From assembly GCA_013360675.1 (NCBI GenBank), contig JABWBB010000004.1, positions 34,671 to 98,670 of the forward strand: DNA of 64,000 bases, in the 5' to 3' direction. The notes beneath the pieces were generated by a model. That model had not been told where the DNA came from, did no database searches, and saw only the letters and a list, made by a program, of their open reading frames with translations. Origin of the DNA: Phycisphaerales bacterium (lineage in GTDB: Bacteria > Planctomycetota > Phycisphaerae > Phycisphaerales > UBA1924). Position numbers and translations under genes: made by a program. Positions 27,984 through 36,099 of this stretch are shown here, piece after piece (positions within the stretch are counted from its first letter, which is position 1; every line of letters starts with the position of its first letter).

Positions 27984-29630
27984 CTAGAAACTCCGCTCGA
28001 CCGGGGGAGGCCCGAAGACGTCGTTGCCAAAGTTGCGATCCATCAGGAAGCCAAACCCGTACGTCGCCCGGAACCCGTTGCGGACCACCGCCAGCGGCAC
28101 GGCCCAGAAGTTCGTCCCGATGTTGATCCGGTCGTTGGGCTTGAGCAACAGGTCCGGCTGCGTCTGCTCGGCGATCGCCCGAAGGTCCAGGCGGATCGTC
28201 GCCTGCCGATCGCGGCCGATCATCCGCTGCAGATCCACGCGCTCGGGGATCGCCAGCCCCGCCAAACCGCCCGCCGAGTCGACCGCTCGCAGCAGCGTCA
28301 TGCCCCCCGATGCCGGGATGCTGATCGGCCCCACGCGGTTGATCTGCCCGCTCATATAGATCAGGCCAGAGGTCGGTACGGGCAGACGTACTACGTCTCC
28401 GGGGCGGATCACGATGTTCACCGCCTGACGCCCCGACAGCAGGTCCTTCATCGGCACGCGGATGATCCGCTGCGTCACCAGCATCTCATCACCCGCAGGC
28501 GATCCGCTGCCGGGCCCGCCCGGCGCGCTCGTGCGGCTGACTTGCACCCACTTCCCGTTCAGGAAGACCCATGACGTGGGATTCGTTTCGGGAGCGCTTC
28601 CCCCGGCCGGGGCTGGCGCGGGACGGGTCTCGGGCAGATCCACCACCGGGGGCTGATCCTCCGGCTGCCAGCCGCGCCCGAATGTGCCCGGCGCTCCCGG
28701 CGGCGTGCTCGTCGGCGTCGTGGTTGGGGTGGTCGCGGGAGGGGTCGCGGGCGCAGTCGCAGGTGAGGTGCCGGGCGCGATCTGATCGATCAGATCCAGC
28801 ACCGCGCCACCCTCGGGGCCCTTCGGGGCTTCGCTCGGGGGGGGCGTCTGCGGCGACTTGGGCTCGGGGGCGATGTCCTTGATGATGTCGATGATGCTGC
28901 GGCCGGGTTCGGTGCCGGGCTTGACCGGCTCGCGCGGGGGGAGCGTCGGTGTCGAGCCGCGGAAGGTCTCGCTCAGCGGGACCTGGCGGATGATGTAGAC
29001 CTCGGGGATGTCTTCGTTGAAAACCCCGCCCACGGTGACGGCGTCGAGCAGGCGATAGTCGGGCTTGGGGATGAGATAGGGCCCGGGATTCTCGACGTTC
29101 CCGACGAGCGTAAAGGTCATCTGGCGCTGCTGGACCGCGCGGACCGAGATCAGCGGATTTCGCACCAGGCGACGCGCCAGCGCGATGAGGGCGCCCTCGA
29201 TCTCCTGGGTGGTCATTTCCGTGACCGCGACGCGACCCAACTGCGGGATCTCGATCGAACCACGGTTGTCGATCGTCACCTCATACAACTCGGGACGCCC
29301 CACCTCAACCAGGTCGTACGCGGTGACCTGCAGGATGTCGCCGGGCCCGACGCGGTACTGCTGCCCCACGGGGATCAGGTCCTCGGGAGTCGGCTCGGTG
29401 TATTCCACGACGTCGCCCGTCGAGTCTTCGATGGCGGCGATCCGGTCAAGGACGGGCATGATGGTGGGGGTCCGCTCCCAGCGACCGATCACACTCGGAT
29501 CCATGTAGGAGTCGGTCTCGGAGCAGCCGCCCACGAGGAGAACCCCCGCCGCGGCGATCGAGAGCGCGGCACCACTGCACCGACGGAGACGGCGGGCAGA
29601 GTCCGATAAGCGACGATTCGCGTCAGGCAC
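27984..29630 (-). CDS. Wza-like polysaccharide export lipoprotein with a long Pro/Thr-rich insert
   Basis: A 548-residue outer-membrane lipoprotein. The signal ends in a lipobox, LLVGGC, with lipid-bearing Cys36. A Poly_export domain starts at QYRVGPGDILQVTAYD, followed by an SLBB-like segment FTLVGNVENPGPYLIP. Residues ~225-385 are an insert unusual for the family: two similar amphipathic motifs, IIDIIKDIAPEP and VLDLIDQIAPGT, separated and followed by runs of Pro, Thr and Ala. The fold resumes at VNIVIRPGDVVRLPVP and a second SLBB region. It forms the outer-membrane exit for the polymer. First gene of the operon; start GTG with AGGAC about seven bases ahead. Confidence 0.88.
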   Translation of the reverse strand: MPDANRRLSDSARRLRRCSGAALSIAAAGVLLVGGCSETDSYMDPSVIGRWERTPTIMPVLDRIAAIEDSTGDVVEYTEPTPEDLIPVGQQYRVGPGDILQVTAYDLVEVGRPELYEVTIDNRGSIEIPQLGRVAVTEMTTQEIEGALIALARRLVRNPLISVRAVQQRQMTFTLVGNVENPGPYLIPKPDYRLLDAVTVGGVFNEDIPEVYIIRQVPLSETFRGSTPTLPPREPVKPGTEPGRSIIDIIKDIAPEPKSPQTPPPSEAPKGPEGGAVLDLIDQIAPGTSPATAPATPPATTPTTTPTSTPPGAPGTFGRGWQPEDQPPVVDLPETRPAPAPAGGSAPETNPTSWVFLNGKWVQVSRTSAPGGPGSGSPAGDEMLVTQRIIRVPMKDLLSGRQAVNIVIRPGDVVRLPVPTSGLIYMSGQINRVGPISIPASGGMTLLRAVDSAGGLAGLAIPERVDLQRMIGRDRQATIRLDLRAIAEQTQPDLLLKPNDRINIGTNFWAVPLAVVRNGFRATYGFGFLMDRNFGNDVFGPPPVERSF

Positions 29631-29950
29631 GGCGGGTCCTCACTTCTTCCATCGCGACCCATTCATACGGATATCGCGATTCTTGGGTATGCCGAACAAA
29701 AGCCAGCACGATCGGAGGGTATCCGATCACGACGGGGGCGGGATTCTTCCCACATCACCCTACCAAGGGAAGGGAGGGTGTGCGTCGAGTTCCCGGACCG
29801 GTTGCATCGACAAGGGAAGCCGGGGCTGTTGAACCCCGGCGCGGGTTTTGGGTGGTTTGGGTCGATTGGGGATCTACGCCCTCGTTGTCCCCGATGTTTG
29901 CGGCATTTCCCCGACGCGGGCCGATGGCGCAGCGAACCTAGAGTACCCCG
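29631..29950. other. Divergent promoter region between the exopolysaccharide operon and lipA
   Basis: A 320-base gap that must hold the promoter of the seven-gene minus-strand operon and that of lipA. It includes the hairpin at 29819-29840 and a purine-rich block AAGGGAAGGGAGGG near 29765-29778. No coding region is supported and I cannot assign -35/-10 boxes with confidence. Confidence 0.5.
29819..29840. repeat. Perfect seven-base inverted repeat with short loop
   Basis: GCCGGGG and CCCCGGC flank an eight-base loop. On the plus strand the next bases include GGGTTTT, only a weak T-run, and no plus-strand gene ends here. It could be an operator or a leader hairpin in front of lipA. Confidence 0.45.
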
Positions 29951-31066
29951 ATGAGCACCCCGCAGGGCGGCCATGGCAACGACGCGGCGATCGCCCGGAC
30001 ACTGGCGCGGCATCCGCGTCCGCTTGGGGGTGACCCCATGCGTCAGATGGCCCCACCCCTCCTGAGCCTGTCGGGGATGGTCCTGAATAACGCCCAGGGG
30101 CCCGATCACGCCGCCATCCGGCGCAAGCCACCGTGGTTGCGGGCCAAGGTGCCCGGGGGCGAGGGGTACCAGCGACTTAAGGGAATCCTGAACGAGCACC
30201 GGCTGCACACCGTCTGCGAAGAGGCCTCGTGCCCGAACCTGGGGGAGTGCTGGTCGCGCGGGGTGGCGACGATCATGATCCTCGGTGACACCTGCACCCG
30301 GGCGTGCGGGTTCTGCAACGTGAAGACGGGCAAGCCCCCGACGCTCGATCGCGATGAGCCGCGACGCGTGGCCGAGAGCCTGCGCCTGATGTGGGAGGGC
30401 GGGGGTCTCAAGCACATCGTCATCACGAGTGTGAACCGCGACGAACTCAGCGACGGCGGTGCGGGGGTCTGGGCCGAGACGATCCAGCGCTCGCGCGAGT
30501 CCTGCCCGGGGATGAGCATCGAGGTGCTGATCCCCGACTTCCAGGGCGATGCGGGTGCGCTGCAGATGGTGATCGATGCTCGCCCCCACATCATCAATCA
30601 CAACATCGAGACCGTTCGCCGGATGTACCCGGCGGTGCGCCCCAGCGCGAAGTTCGATCGTTCGCTCGAGTTGCTCCGGCGGGTGAAGGAACAGGGACTG
30701 GTCGCCAAGACAGGGATCATGGTGGGCATCGGCGAGCGCGACGACGAGGTGCTCGATCTGCTGAGCGACGTGCAGGCCTCGACGCGGGTGGGGTCGGGCG
30801 ATACCTGCGACATCCTGACGATCGGGCAGTACCTGCAGCCCACGCGCAATCACCTGCCGATCGCGCGTTGGGTGACGCCCGAGCAGTTCTCGAAATTCCG
30901 CGACGAGGGTCTCAGCCGCGGGTTCAAGGTGGTCGAGAGCGGCCCGCTGGTGCGGAGCAGTTACCACGCCGACCATCAGGCCGAATCATTGACCGACGTG
31001 AGCGATGAGCGAGCACGCGTGTCGCGTGCCGCCATGGATGAACTGCTGGGGCGGACGAGCGACTGA
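29951..31066 (+). CDS. lipA: Lipoyl synthase
   Basis: A radical-SAM enzyme that inserts two sulfurs into octanoyl groups on lipoyl-domain proteins. Both Fe-S clusters are visible: the auxiliary set Cys89-x4-Cys94-x5-Cys100 ([12 protein letters not shown]) and the SAM cluster Cys115-x3-Cys119-x2-Cys122 (CTRACGFC). The C-terminal RSSYHAD supplies the conserved Ser ligand. [14 protein letters not shown] and [11 protein letters not shown] are also typical. At 371 residues it is longer than usual because of ~65 N-terminal residues before PPWLRAK; the true start may be one of the later ATGs (for example 30038, with GGGGGTG ahead of it). Followed after 23 bases by a lipoprotein gene. No lipB is in view. 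Confidence 0.95.
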   Translation: MSTPQGGHGNDAAIARTLARHPRPLGGDPMRQMAPPLLSLSGMVLNNAQGPDHAAIRRKPPWLRAKVPGGEGYQRLKGILNEHRLHTVCEEASCPNLGECWSRGVATIMILGDTCTRACGFCNVKTGKPPTLDRDEPRRVAESLRLMWEGGGLKHIVITSVNRDELSDGGAGVWAETIQRSRESCPGMSIEVLIPDFQGDAGALQMVIDARPHIINHNIETVRRMYPAVRPSAKFDRSLELLRRVKEQGLVAKTGIMVGIGERDDEVLDLLSDVQASTRVGSGDTCDILTIGQYLQPTRNHLPIARWVTPEQFSKFRDEGLSRGFKVVESGPLVRSSYHADHQAESLTDVSDERARVSRAAMDELLGRTSD

Positions 31067-31089
31067 CGCCCCCGCGAGGGAGGTGCCTC

Positions 31090-31788
31090 ATGACGCGCTG
31101 GATCCTTCTGGCGGCCTGTCTGCTGGCGGCGGCGGGGTGCAAGACCCTGCAGCCCGAATACCCCGTCACGTCGGTGGCCTTTGACGAACGCCTGGTGGGG
31201 GCGTGGGAGTACGTGCAGAAAGACGACGCGGACGACGACGCCAAGGACGCGGACGACGACGCGGAGGATGATGCGGACGAAGAGGGGGACGAGGACGGGG
31301 AGATGCGACTGGTCCTTCGCGCGGTGGATCTGCCCGTGCACCAAGGGCGGATCGACACGCGGGTCGTCGAAGAACGTACCCCCGCGACCCAGCTCGTGCG
31401 TGCGTACACGGGCGAGCTGACGCTCGGAAAGACCTCCTACGACGTGCATGTCTACCTGCTGAGCGTGCGCGGCCAGACGCTGATGGGCCTGCAGGTGACC
31501 GACGAACAACTGGCCAAGGGCGGGCCGGGGTTCCTGGTCGCGCCGATCCACATCCTGCTGCGCACGACGATCGAGCCTGATCGGTTCACGCTCACGGCGC
31601 CCAAGAACGGCTTCGTGGGCTGGATGCCCAACGTGCGCTGGCTCGACGGCGAGGGCGGGAAGGCCACCGGCGAGGGGACGCGCCTCACGGCGTCGATCGA
31701 TCGGCTGCTCGAGTACATGCATACCCATGCCGGCGATGAGGGTTTCTGGGATGACGACGCCGCGGAGTTCCGGCGCGTCGCCAGATAG
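31090..31788 (+). CDS. Lipoprotein with Asp/Glu-rich tract, function unknown
   Basis: A 232-residue predicted lipoprotein. The signal LLAACLLAAAGC ends in a lipobox with Cys at residue 17. Residues ~45-70 are nearly all Asp, Glu and Ala in short repeats of DDDA type, then a beta-rich domain follows (LVLRAVDLPVHQGRID, YDVHVYLLSVRGQTLMGLQV). It resembles small lipocalin-like lipoproteins with a VGAWEY start of the barrel, but I cannot name a family. GGGAGG sits six bases ahead of the ATG. It may share the lipA transcript. The acidic run may bind cations or merely be a linker. Confidence 0.7.
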   Translation: MTRWILLAACLLAAAGCKTLQPEYPVTSVAFDERLVGAWEYVQKDDADDDAKDADDDAEDDADEEGDEDGEMRLVLRAVDLPVHQGRIDTRVVEERTPATQLVRAYTGELTLGKTSYDVHVYLLSVRGQTLMGLQVTDEQLAKGGPGFLVAPIHILLRTTIEPDRFTLTAPKNGFVGWMPNVRWLDGEGGKATGEGTRLTASIDRLLEYMHTHAGDEGFWDDDAAEFRRVAR

Positions 31789-31806
31789 TCTTCGCGGCAG
31801 GCGGAA

Positions 31807-32232
31807 TCAGAGGCCCGTCAACGTGCGCACGAGCGAGTCGATGTCGGGCGGCACGGGCATCACGCTCAGGCGCGAGTGCGTGACCAGCGCGAACGAGGCA
31901 AAGCGCCGATCGGCCTTCATCGCGGCGAGCGTGAGCGGAGTCTTGGCCGCCTTGACGGGAGCAAGATCGACCATTGCAAACTTGGGTTCGCCGCTGGGGG
32001 TTTGGCCCGGCTTGGCGGGGTCTTCGTAGGGTGATGCGATGACGCGGGCCAAGCCGACGATGGCCTTCTCATCGCCCGTGTGATAGATGAAAACCTCGTC
32101 GCCCTTGCGGCAGTTGCGCAGGTGGATCAGTGCGGCGTTGTTGGTCACGCCCTCCCACGCAGTGCGCTTGTCGCGCGCAAGATCGGCGTACGAGTAGGTG
32201 CCCGGCTCGGTCTTGAAGAGATGGGTTGGCAC
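31807..32232 (-). CDS. EVE domain protein
   Basis: A 141-residue protein made of one EVE domain (PUA-like fold). The start HLFKTEPGTYSYADLARD, then TAWEGVTNNAALIHLRNC and GDEVFIYHTGDEKAIVGLARV, match the family well. EVE domains bind modified bases in RNA or DNA; the ligand of stand-alone bacterial members is not established. The gene converges with the lipoprotein gene and lies 25 bases after the Cys-rich protein gene on the same strand. Length is usual. Confidence 0.9.
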   Translation of the reverse strand: MPTHLFKTEPGTYSYADLARDKRTAWEGVTNNAALIHLRNCRKGDEVFIYHTGDEKAIVGLARVIASPYEDPAKPGQTPSGEPKFAMVDLAPVKAAKTPLTLAAMKADRRFASFALVTHSRLSVMPVPPDIDSLVRTLTGL

Positions 32233-32257
32233 GCCACGTGGCTTGAAAGCCGCAGAC

Positions 32258-32620
32258 TCAGCAGTCGAGAAGCGGGGGCTGGCAATTGGGATCAGCCGCG
32301 GGCGCTTCGGGAGCGGCCTCGGGCTGAGCCGCGGGGGCCTGCTCGGCGGGCTTGTTGTCGGTGCACCTGGCTTTATCGCAGGCGGTCATGTCGCAATCGG
32401 CCTTGGTGCAAGCCTCCTTGGCGGCATGGTCGGTGCAGGCGCTCGCGTCGCAGCCGCCGACCGCGCCCGCGGCGACGACAGGGGTGCCGCAGGCCGAATC
32501 AGCGCAAACGCCCAGGGGGCAGCCTGTGGTGGCGAAGTTGTACCCACCCACGCCGATGGCGGCGAGACCGACCACGGTGAAGAGAACGGTGGAAAGGCCG
32601 GAGCCGCAGCAGCACTTCAT
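32258..32620 (-). CDS. Cys-rich small membrane protein
   Basis: A 120-residue protein, unrecognised. It starts MKCCCGSG, has one hydrophobic helix (residues ~8-30), then an exported stretch with cysteines every four to seven residues (GCDASACTDHAAKEACTKAD, CDMTACDKARC), a Pro/Ala/Glu tail, and a final PPLLDC. I count 14 cysteines. The ribosome site GGAGG five bases ahead of the ATG is among the best in the window, so it is probably well expressed. The cysteines could bind metal or form disulfides. The gene lies just upstream of the EVE gene and divergent from the coiled-coil gene. Confidence 0.65.
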   Translation of the reverse strand: MKCCCGSGLSTVLFTVVGLAAIGVGGYNFATTGCPLGVCADSACGTPVVAAGAVGGCDASACTDHAAKEACTKADCDMTACDKARCTDNKPAEQAPAAQPEAAPEAPAADPNCQPPLLDC

Positions 32621-32845
32621 GGAAACCTCCTGGCTGGGTGTACGCACGAGCATAGTCACCCGGGGCACGTTGATACGACCCGGGGCGTTGCCGGGTTCGT
32701 TGGGGGTTTGGTGGGAAGAGGGGTATCGGAGTTTCGGGGGCTGGGCCTACAGGCACCATGGGCATGGGCCGATGAGAGGCGTGGGCGTTGGCGCGGGTGC
32801 GCCCGCGATGCGCATGGTCTCATAAGGCCAGAGGTGGAGCACGGG

Positions 32846-34720
32846 ATGGATCCCCAGGCGGGCAACACGGCCGATACACGTCAACACCCGGGGGCGGATG
32901 CGCCCGGCGGGCCGGATGTGATGCGCGTGCTGGCCGAGTTTGAGCTGGGGCTTGAGAGCCTCAAGACGCTGTATGCGCAGCGTCAGGCCCTGCAGGCGGA
33001 GGTTGAGGAACGGCTGGGCAAGGTCGAGGCGCGCGAAGCGGAGCTGCGCGAGCAGGAAGCAGGGCTGGTGCGGGCGAGAGAAGAACTCGACGCGACGCGT
33101 CAGCAGATCGAAAAATCGCGCACCGAGGTGAGCGAGGACAAGGCGGACTTTGAGGAAGAGGCCGACAAGCGGCTGGCGGAGATCGAACGCAAACGCGCCG
33201 AGAACGAGGCGCGGTCGCGGGAACTTGGCGCCCAGGCCGAGGCACTGGCGTCGCAGCTCGAGGATCTATCGCGGCGCGAGTCGGGGCTGAGCGCGCAGCG
33301 CGAGTCGATGCTGGACGAGGCAAAGACGCTCGACCAGGTGCGGTCGCAGTTGGCCGCCCGCGAGGCGGAACTGGTGCGGCGCGACGGGCAGATCCGCCAA
33401 CTGCAGGAAGAACTGGCCCGCGTGCGCGAGGCGGCCCAGGCCAGCGCGCAGCGCGGGCAGGAATCAGGCAGTCGCGAACAGGCTCTCGCGGGCGAGGTCA
33501 TGCGGCTGCGCGGCGAGGTTGGCGCACTGAACGAAACACTCTCGGCGGGGCAGGCGCGGGCCGAGACGATCGAGGCCGCGCTGCGCGAACGCGAGGCGGA
33601 GGCCGAGCGGCTGCGCGACGAGGTACGGGCGCTGCGCGAGGCCGGCACCACGAACGACACGGCGGAACTCGAGCGGGTGATCGAGGCGCTGCGCGACAGG
33701 CTCAAGGGCGAGATCCACTCGCGCGAAGATCTGCGCCATCGCCTGGAAACAGCGGATAGCGAACTGGCGGCGATGACCCAGCGCTGCGCCCAGGCCGAGG
33801 CGGAGCGGGCTCATGCACCCACACAGGGCGAGATGCCGGCGCGGACGCCGCTGTGGGTGGAAAACCGCAAGGCGAGGCTGATGCGGTATCGGGCGGCGAT
33901 CGCTGATCGCAGCCGCAAGTTGCGCAAGGCCGGCGAGGCGCTGACCAAGCGGTACGAACAGTGCGAGCAGGTGCTGGCGATGCGGGCGGACCTGTACACG
34001 GCCCGCGAGCGGATCGTCGAGGCCGAGAAGCGGCTGTCGGGGCGTCGCGCCGGGACGCATGCGGGGGCGATCGTGCTGAGCGCGGTGGCCTCGGTGGCGA
34101 TCATCGCGACGCTGAGCTGGGCGATCTCACGGCATGTCGTGCCGGCAACATTCGAGGCATCGAGCGTGATCGCCGCGGATGGACGCGGGCGCGAGCTCAA
34201 TGATGCGGAACTCGAGGAATGGCAGCGCTTCCACGAGCAGTTGCTCAAGGACCCGGTCTTCCATTCGGCGGCGTCGGAGCGATTCCAGCGCCAGGGCGTC
34301 GAGGAATATGCCCAGCCCGCAGGCGTGGCACGGTTGGTGTCGCGCAGCCTGCGCACCGAATCGGGCGTGCCCGGGACGCTGAACCTGCGGCTGGCCGCCC
34401 CGGGGGCGCCCAGGGCCGAGCGTGATCTCGAGATCCTGACGGCGGCGCTGGCGAGCCAGGCCAACGCGGCCCAGCAGCGGCGCATCGACGGGGGCGTGAC
34501 CAAGGTCGAGCAATCGGCCAAGGCCGGGGATCAACCCATCGACAACACGCAGAACCTCTGGGCCTTGTGCATGGCCGGCGTGGGGACAGTGGCGGCGGGG
34601 CTGCTGGGGCTGGTGGTGTGGCGGCGCCTCTCGCGCGTGAAGAGCGAGTTCGAGGCCGATACGCACGTGACCCGCACGCTCGACCCGGCCCGCGTGGCGA
34701 ACTTCAAGAAGACCGGATGA
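32846..34720 (+). CDS. Coiled-coil membrane protein with co-polymerase-like topology
   Basis: A 624-residue protein. Residues ~25-330 are an almost unbroken Glu/Arg/Ala/Leu coiled coil. Two membrane helices follow at ~405-428 (AIVLSAVASVAIIATLSWAI) and ~571-592. Between them is a ~140-residue domain that begins VVPATFEASSVIAADG and contains TLNLRLAAPGAPRAERDLEI. A strand-rich start after a first helix and a second helix near the end is the layout of Wzz/GumC chain-length proteins, although here a long cytoplasmic coiled coil replaces the kinase. I start at the ATG at 32846 (GGAG eight bases upstream); the 216 codons in front are antisense to two real genes. Function not known; PCP similarity is a suggestion. 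Confidence 0.7.
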   Translation: MDPQAGNTADTRQHPGADAPGGPDVMRVLAEFELGLESLKTLYAQRQALQAEVEERLGKVEAREAELREQEAGLVRAREELDATRQQIEKSRTEVSEDKADFEEEADKRLAEIERKRAENEARSRELGAQAEALASQLEDLSRRESGLSAQRESMLDEAKTLDQVRSQLAAREAELVRRDGQIRQLQEELARVREAAQASAQRGQESGSREQALAGEVMRLRGEVGALNETLSAGQARAETIEAALREREAEAERLRDEVRALREAGTTNDTAELERVIEALRDRLKGEIHSREDLRHRLETADSELAAMTQRCAQAEAERAHAPTQGEMPARTPLWVENRKARLMRYRAAIADRSRKLRKAGEALTKRYEQCEQVLAMRADLYTARERIVEAEKRLSGRRAGTHAGAIVLSAVASVAIIATLSWAISRHVVPATFEASSVIAADGRGRELNDAELEEWQRFHEQLLKDPVFHSAASERFQRQGVEEYAQPAGVARLVSRSLRTESGVPGTLNLRLAAPGAPRAERDLEILTAALASQANAAQQRRIDGGVTKVEQSAKAGDQPIDNTQNLWALCMAGVGTVAAGLLGLVVWRRLSRVKSEFEADTHVTRTLDPARVANFKKTG

Positions 34721-34758
34721 CGCGCGGGCCAGGCTCCTAACGTGAGCCCATCGCGCGA

Positions 34759-36099
34759 GTGCCCGTGCCCGGTGGCGGAACGGCCGCGTTCGACCCGGGT
34801 AATTGCGTCGTGCCAAGCCAACAACCAATCAAGCCGGCGGGTGGGGTGCGACGCCACGACGCGTACGCCGCACTGCGCGTAGTGAACTATCGGCGGTTCA
34901 TGGGCGGGTTTGGGGTGTCGTCGACGGGCCTGCAGATGCTGGCGATGGCGCTGGGGTGGGAGGTGTATGAACGCACCAACGACCCGCTGCACCTGGGGTA
35001 CATCGGGCTGGCGCGGGCGTTGCCGGTGGTGGCGTTGGCCCTACCCGCGGGGCACCTGATCGATCGCTTCAGCCGTCGCTGGGTGCTGGTGGGGACGCAG
35101 GTGGTGATGGGGCTGGTGGCGGCGATGCTGGCGGTGTGGTCGCACGCGCAGGCGCCCCTGTGGCTGATGTACGTGCTGCTGGTGATGCTGGCGTGTGGGC
35201 GGGTGCTCAATGGCCCAAGCCGCGCGACGCTGCTGCCCCTGATCGTGCCCACGGGCGTGTTTGGGAATGCGGTCACGTGGAACAGCGCCGCTTTTCAGGT
35301 GTCGGCGGTGGCCGGGCCGCTGCTGGGGGGCGTGCTGATCAAAGCCATGGGTGGAGCGTGGGTGGTCTATGCGTGCGCGGCGGGTGGGTGCTTCTTCTTC
35401 GCTGCCTTGGGCGCGACGCTCAAGCCCGGCGTGCAGCAGCGCGAAACCGGGGCCTTCTCGCTGCGCTCGATGACGGCGGGCTTGTCGCATCTGTGGAACG
35501 AAAAGAACATCCTGGCGGCAATCACGCTGGATCTGTTCGCGGTGCTGCTGGGCGGGGCGACGGCGCTGATGCCCGTATATGCGAAAGACATCCTCCTCGT
35601 GGGCCCGGTGGGGCTGGGGCTGCTGCGTGCCGCGCCGTTTGTGGGGGCGGCGGTGATGGCATGGGTAATGGCGCACCGCCCGCCCTTTGGGCACGCGGGT
35701 CGTGCGCTGCTCTGGTCTGTGGCGGGGTTTGGGGCGTGCATGATCGTCTTTGGGCTGAGCACAAGCATCGCGCTGTCGCTGACAGTGCTCGCGCTGGGCG
35801 GCGCGCTCGACAACGTGTCGGTGGTGATCCGCCACGTGCTGGTGCAGTTGCGCACGCCCGACCACCTGCGCGGGCGGGTCTCGTCGGTCAACTCGGTGTT
35901 CATTGAATGCAGCAACGATCTGGGGGCGTTCGAGTCGGGGGCGGTGGCCAGGTTGTTTGGCCCGGTCTTTTCGGTGGTATCGGGGGGCGTGGGGACGCTG
36001 CTGGTGGTGCTGGGCGTGGCGTGGCTGATCCCGCAGGTGCGGCGGTTGTCGCTGCTCGAGGAAGAGACGCCGGGCGAGGGCGGGGATTCACCGCGCTGA
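34759..36099 (+). CDS. Major facilitator superfamily transporter (EntS/MFS_3-like)
   Basis: A 446-residue inner-membrane protein with about twelve helices. It has the MFS loop 2-3 motif in the form PAGHLIDRFSRRWVLVGTQ and the conserved GRVLNGPSRATLLPLIVP region near helix 4-5, the look of the enterobactin-exporter-like group. Late in the sequence RTPDHLRGRVSSVNSVFI repeats the pattern seen in that subfamily. Likely exports a small molecule by proton antiport; the substrate cannot be told. The start is uncertain (GTG at 34759 or a GTG at 34810), since no clear ribosome site is present. The 3' end overlaps the convergent DMT gene by 12 bases. Confidence 0.85.
   Translation: MPVPGGGTAAFDPGNCVVPSQQPIKPAGGVRRHDAYAALRVVNYRRFMGGFGVSSTGLQMLAMALGWEVYERTNDPLHLGYIGLARALPVVALALPAGHLIDRFSRRWVLVGTQVVMGLVAAMLAVWSHAQAPLWLMYVLLVMLACGRVLNGPSRATLLPLIVPTGVFGNAVTWNSAAFQVSAVAGPLLGGVLIKAMGGAWVVYACAAGGCFFFAALGATLKPGVQQRETGAFSLRSMTAGLSHLWNEKNILAAITLDLFAVLLGGATALMPVYAKDILLVGPVGLGLLRAAPFVGAAVMAWVMAHRPPFGHAGRALLWSVAGFGACMIVFGLSTSIALSLTVLALGGALDNVSVVIRHVLVQLRTPDHLRGRVSSVNSVFIECSNDLGAFESGAVARLFGPVFSVVSGGVGTLLVVLGVAWLIPQVRRLSLLEEETPGEGGDSPR

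Noticed and set aside
32198..32845. 216-codon extension ahead of the coiled-coil gene
   Set aside because: It is antisense to the EVE and Cys-rich genes; a good ribosome site supports the start at 32846.
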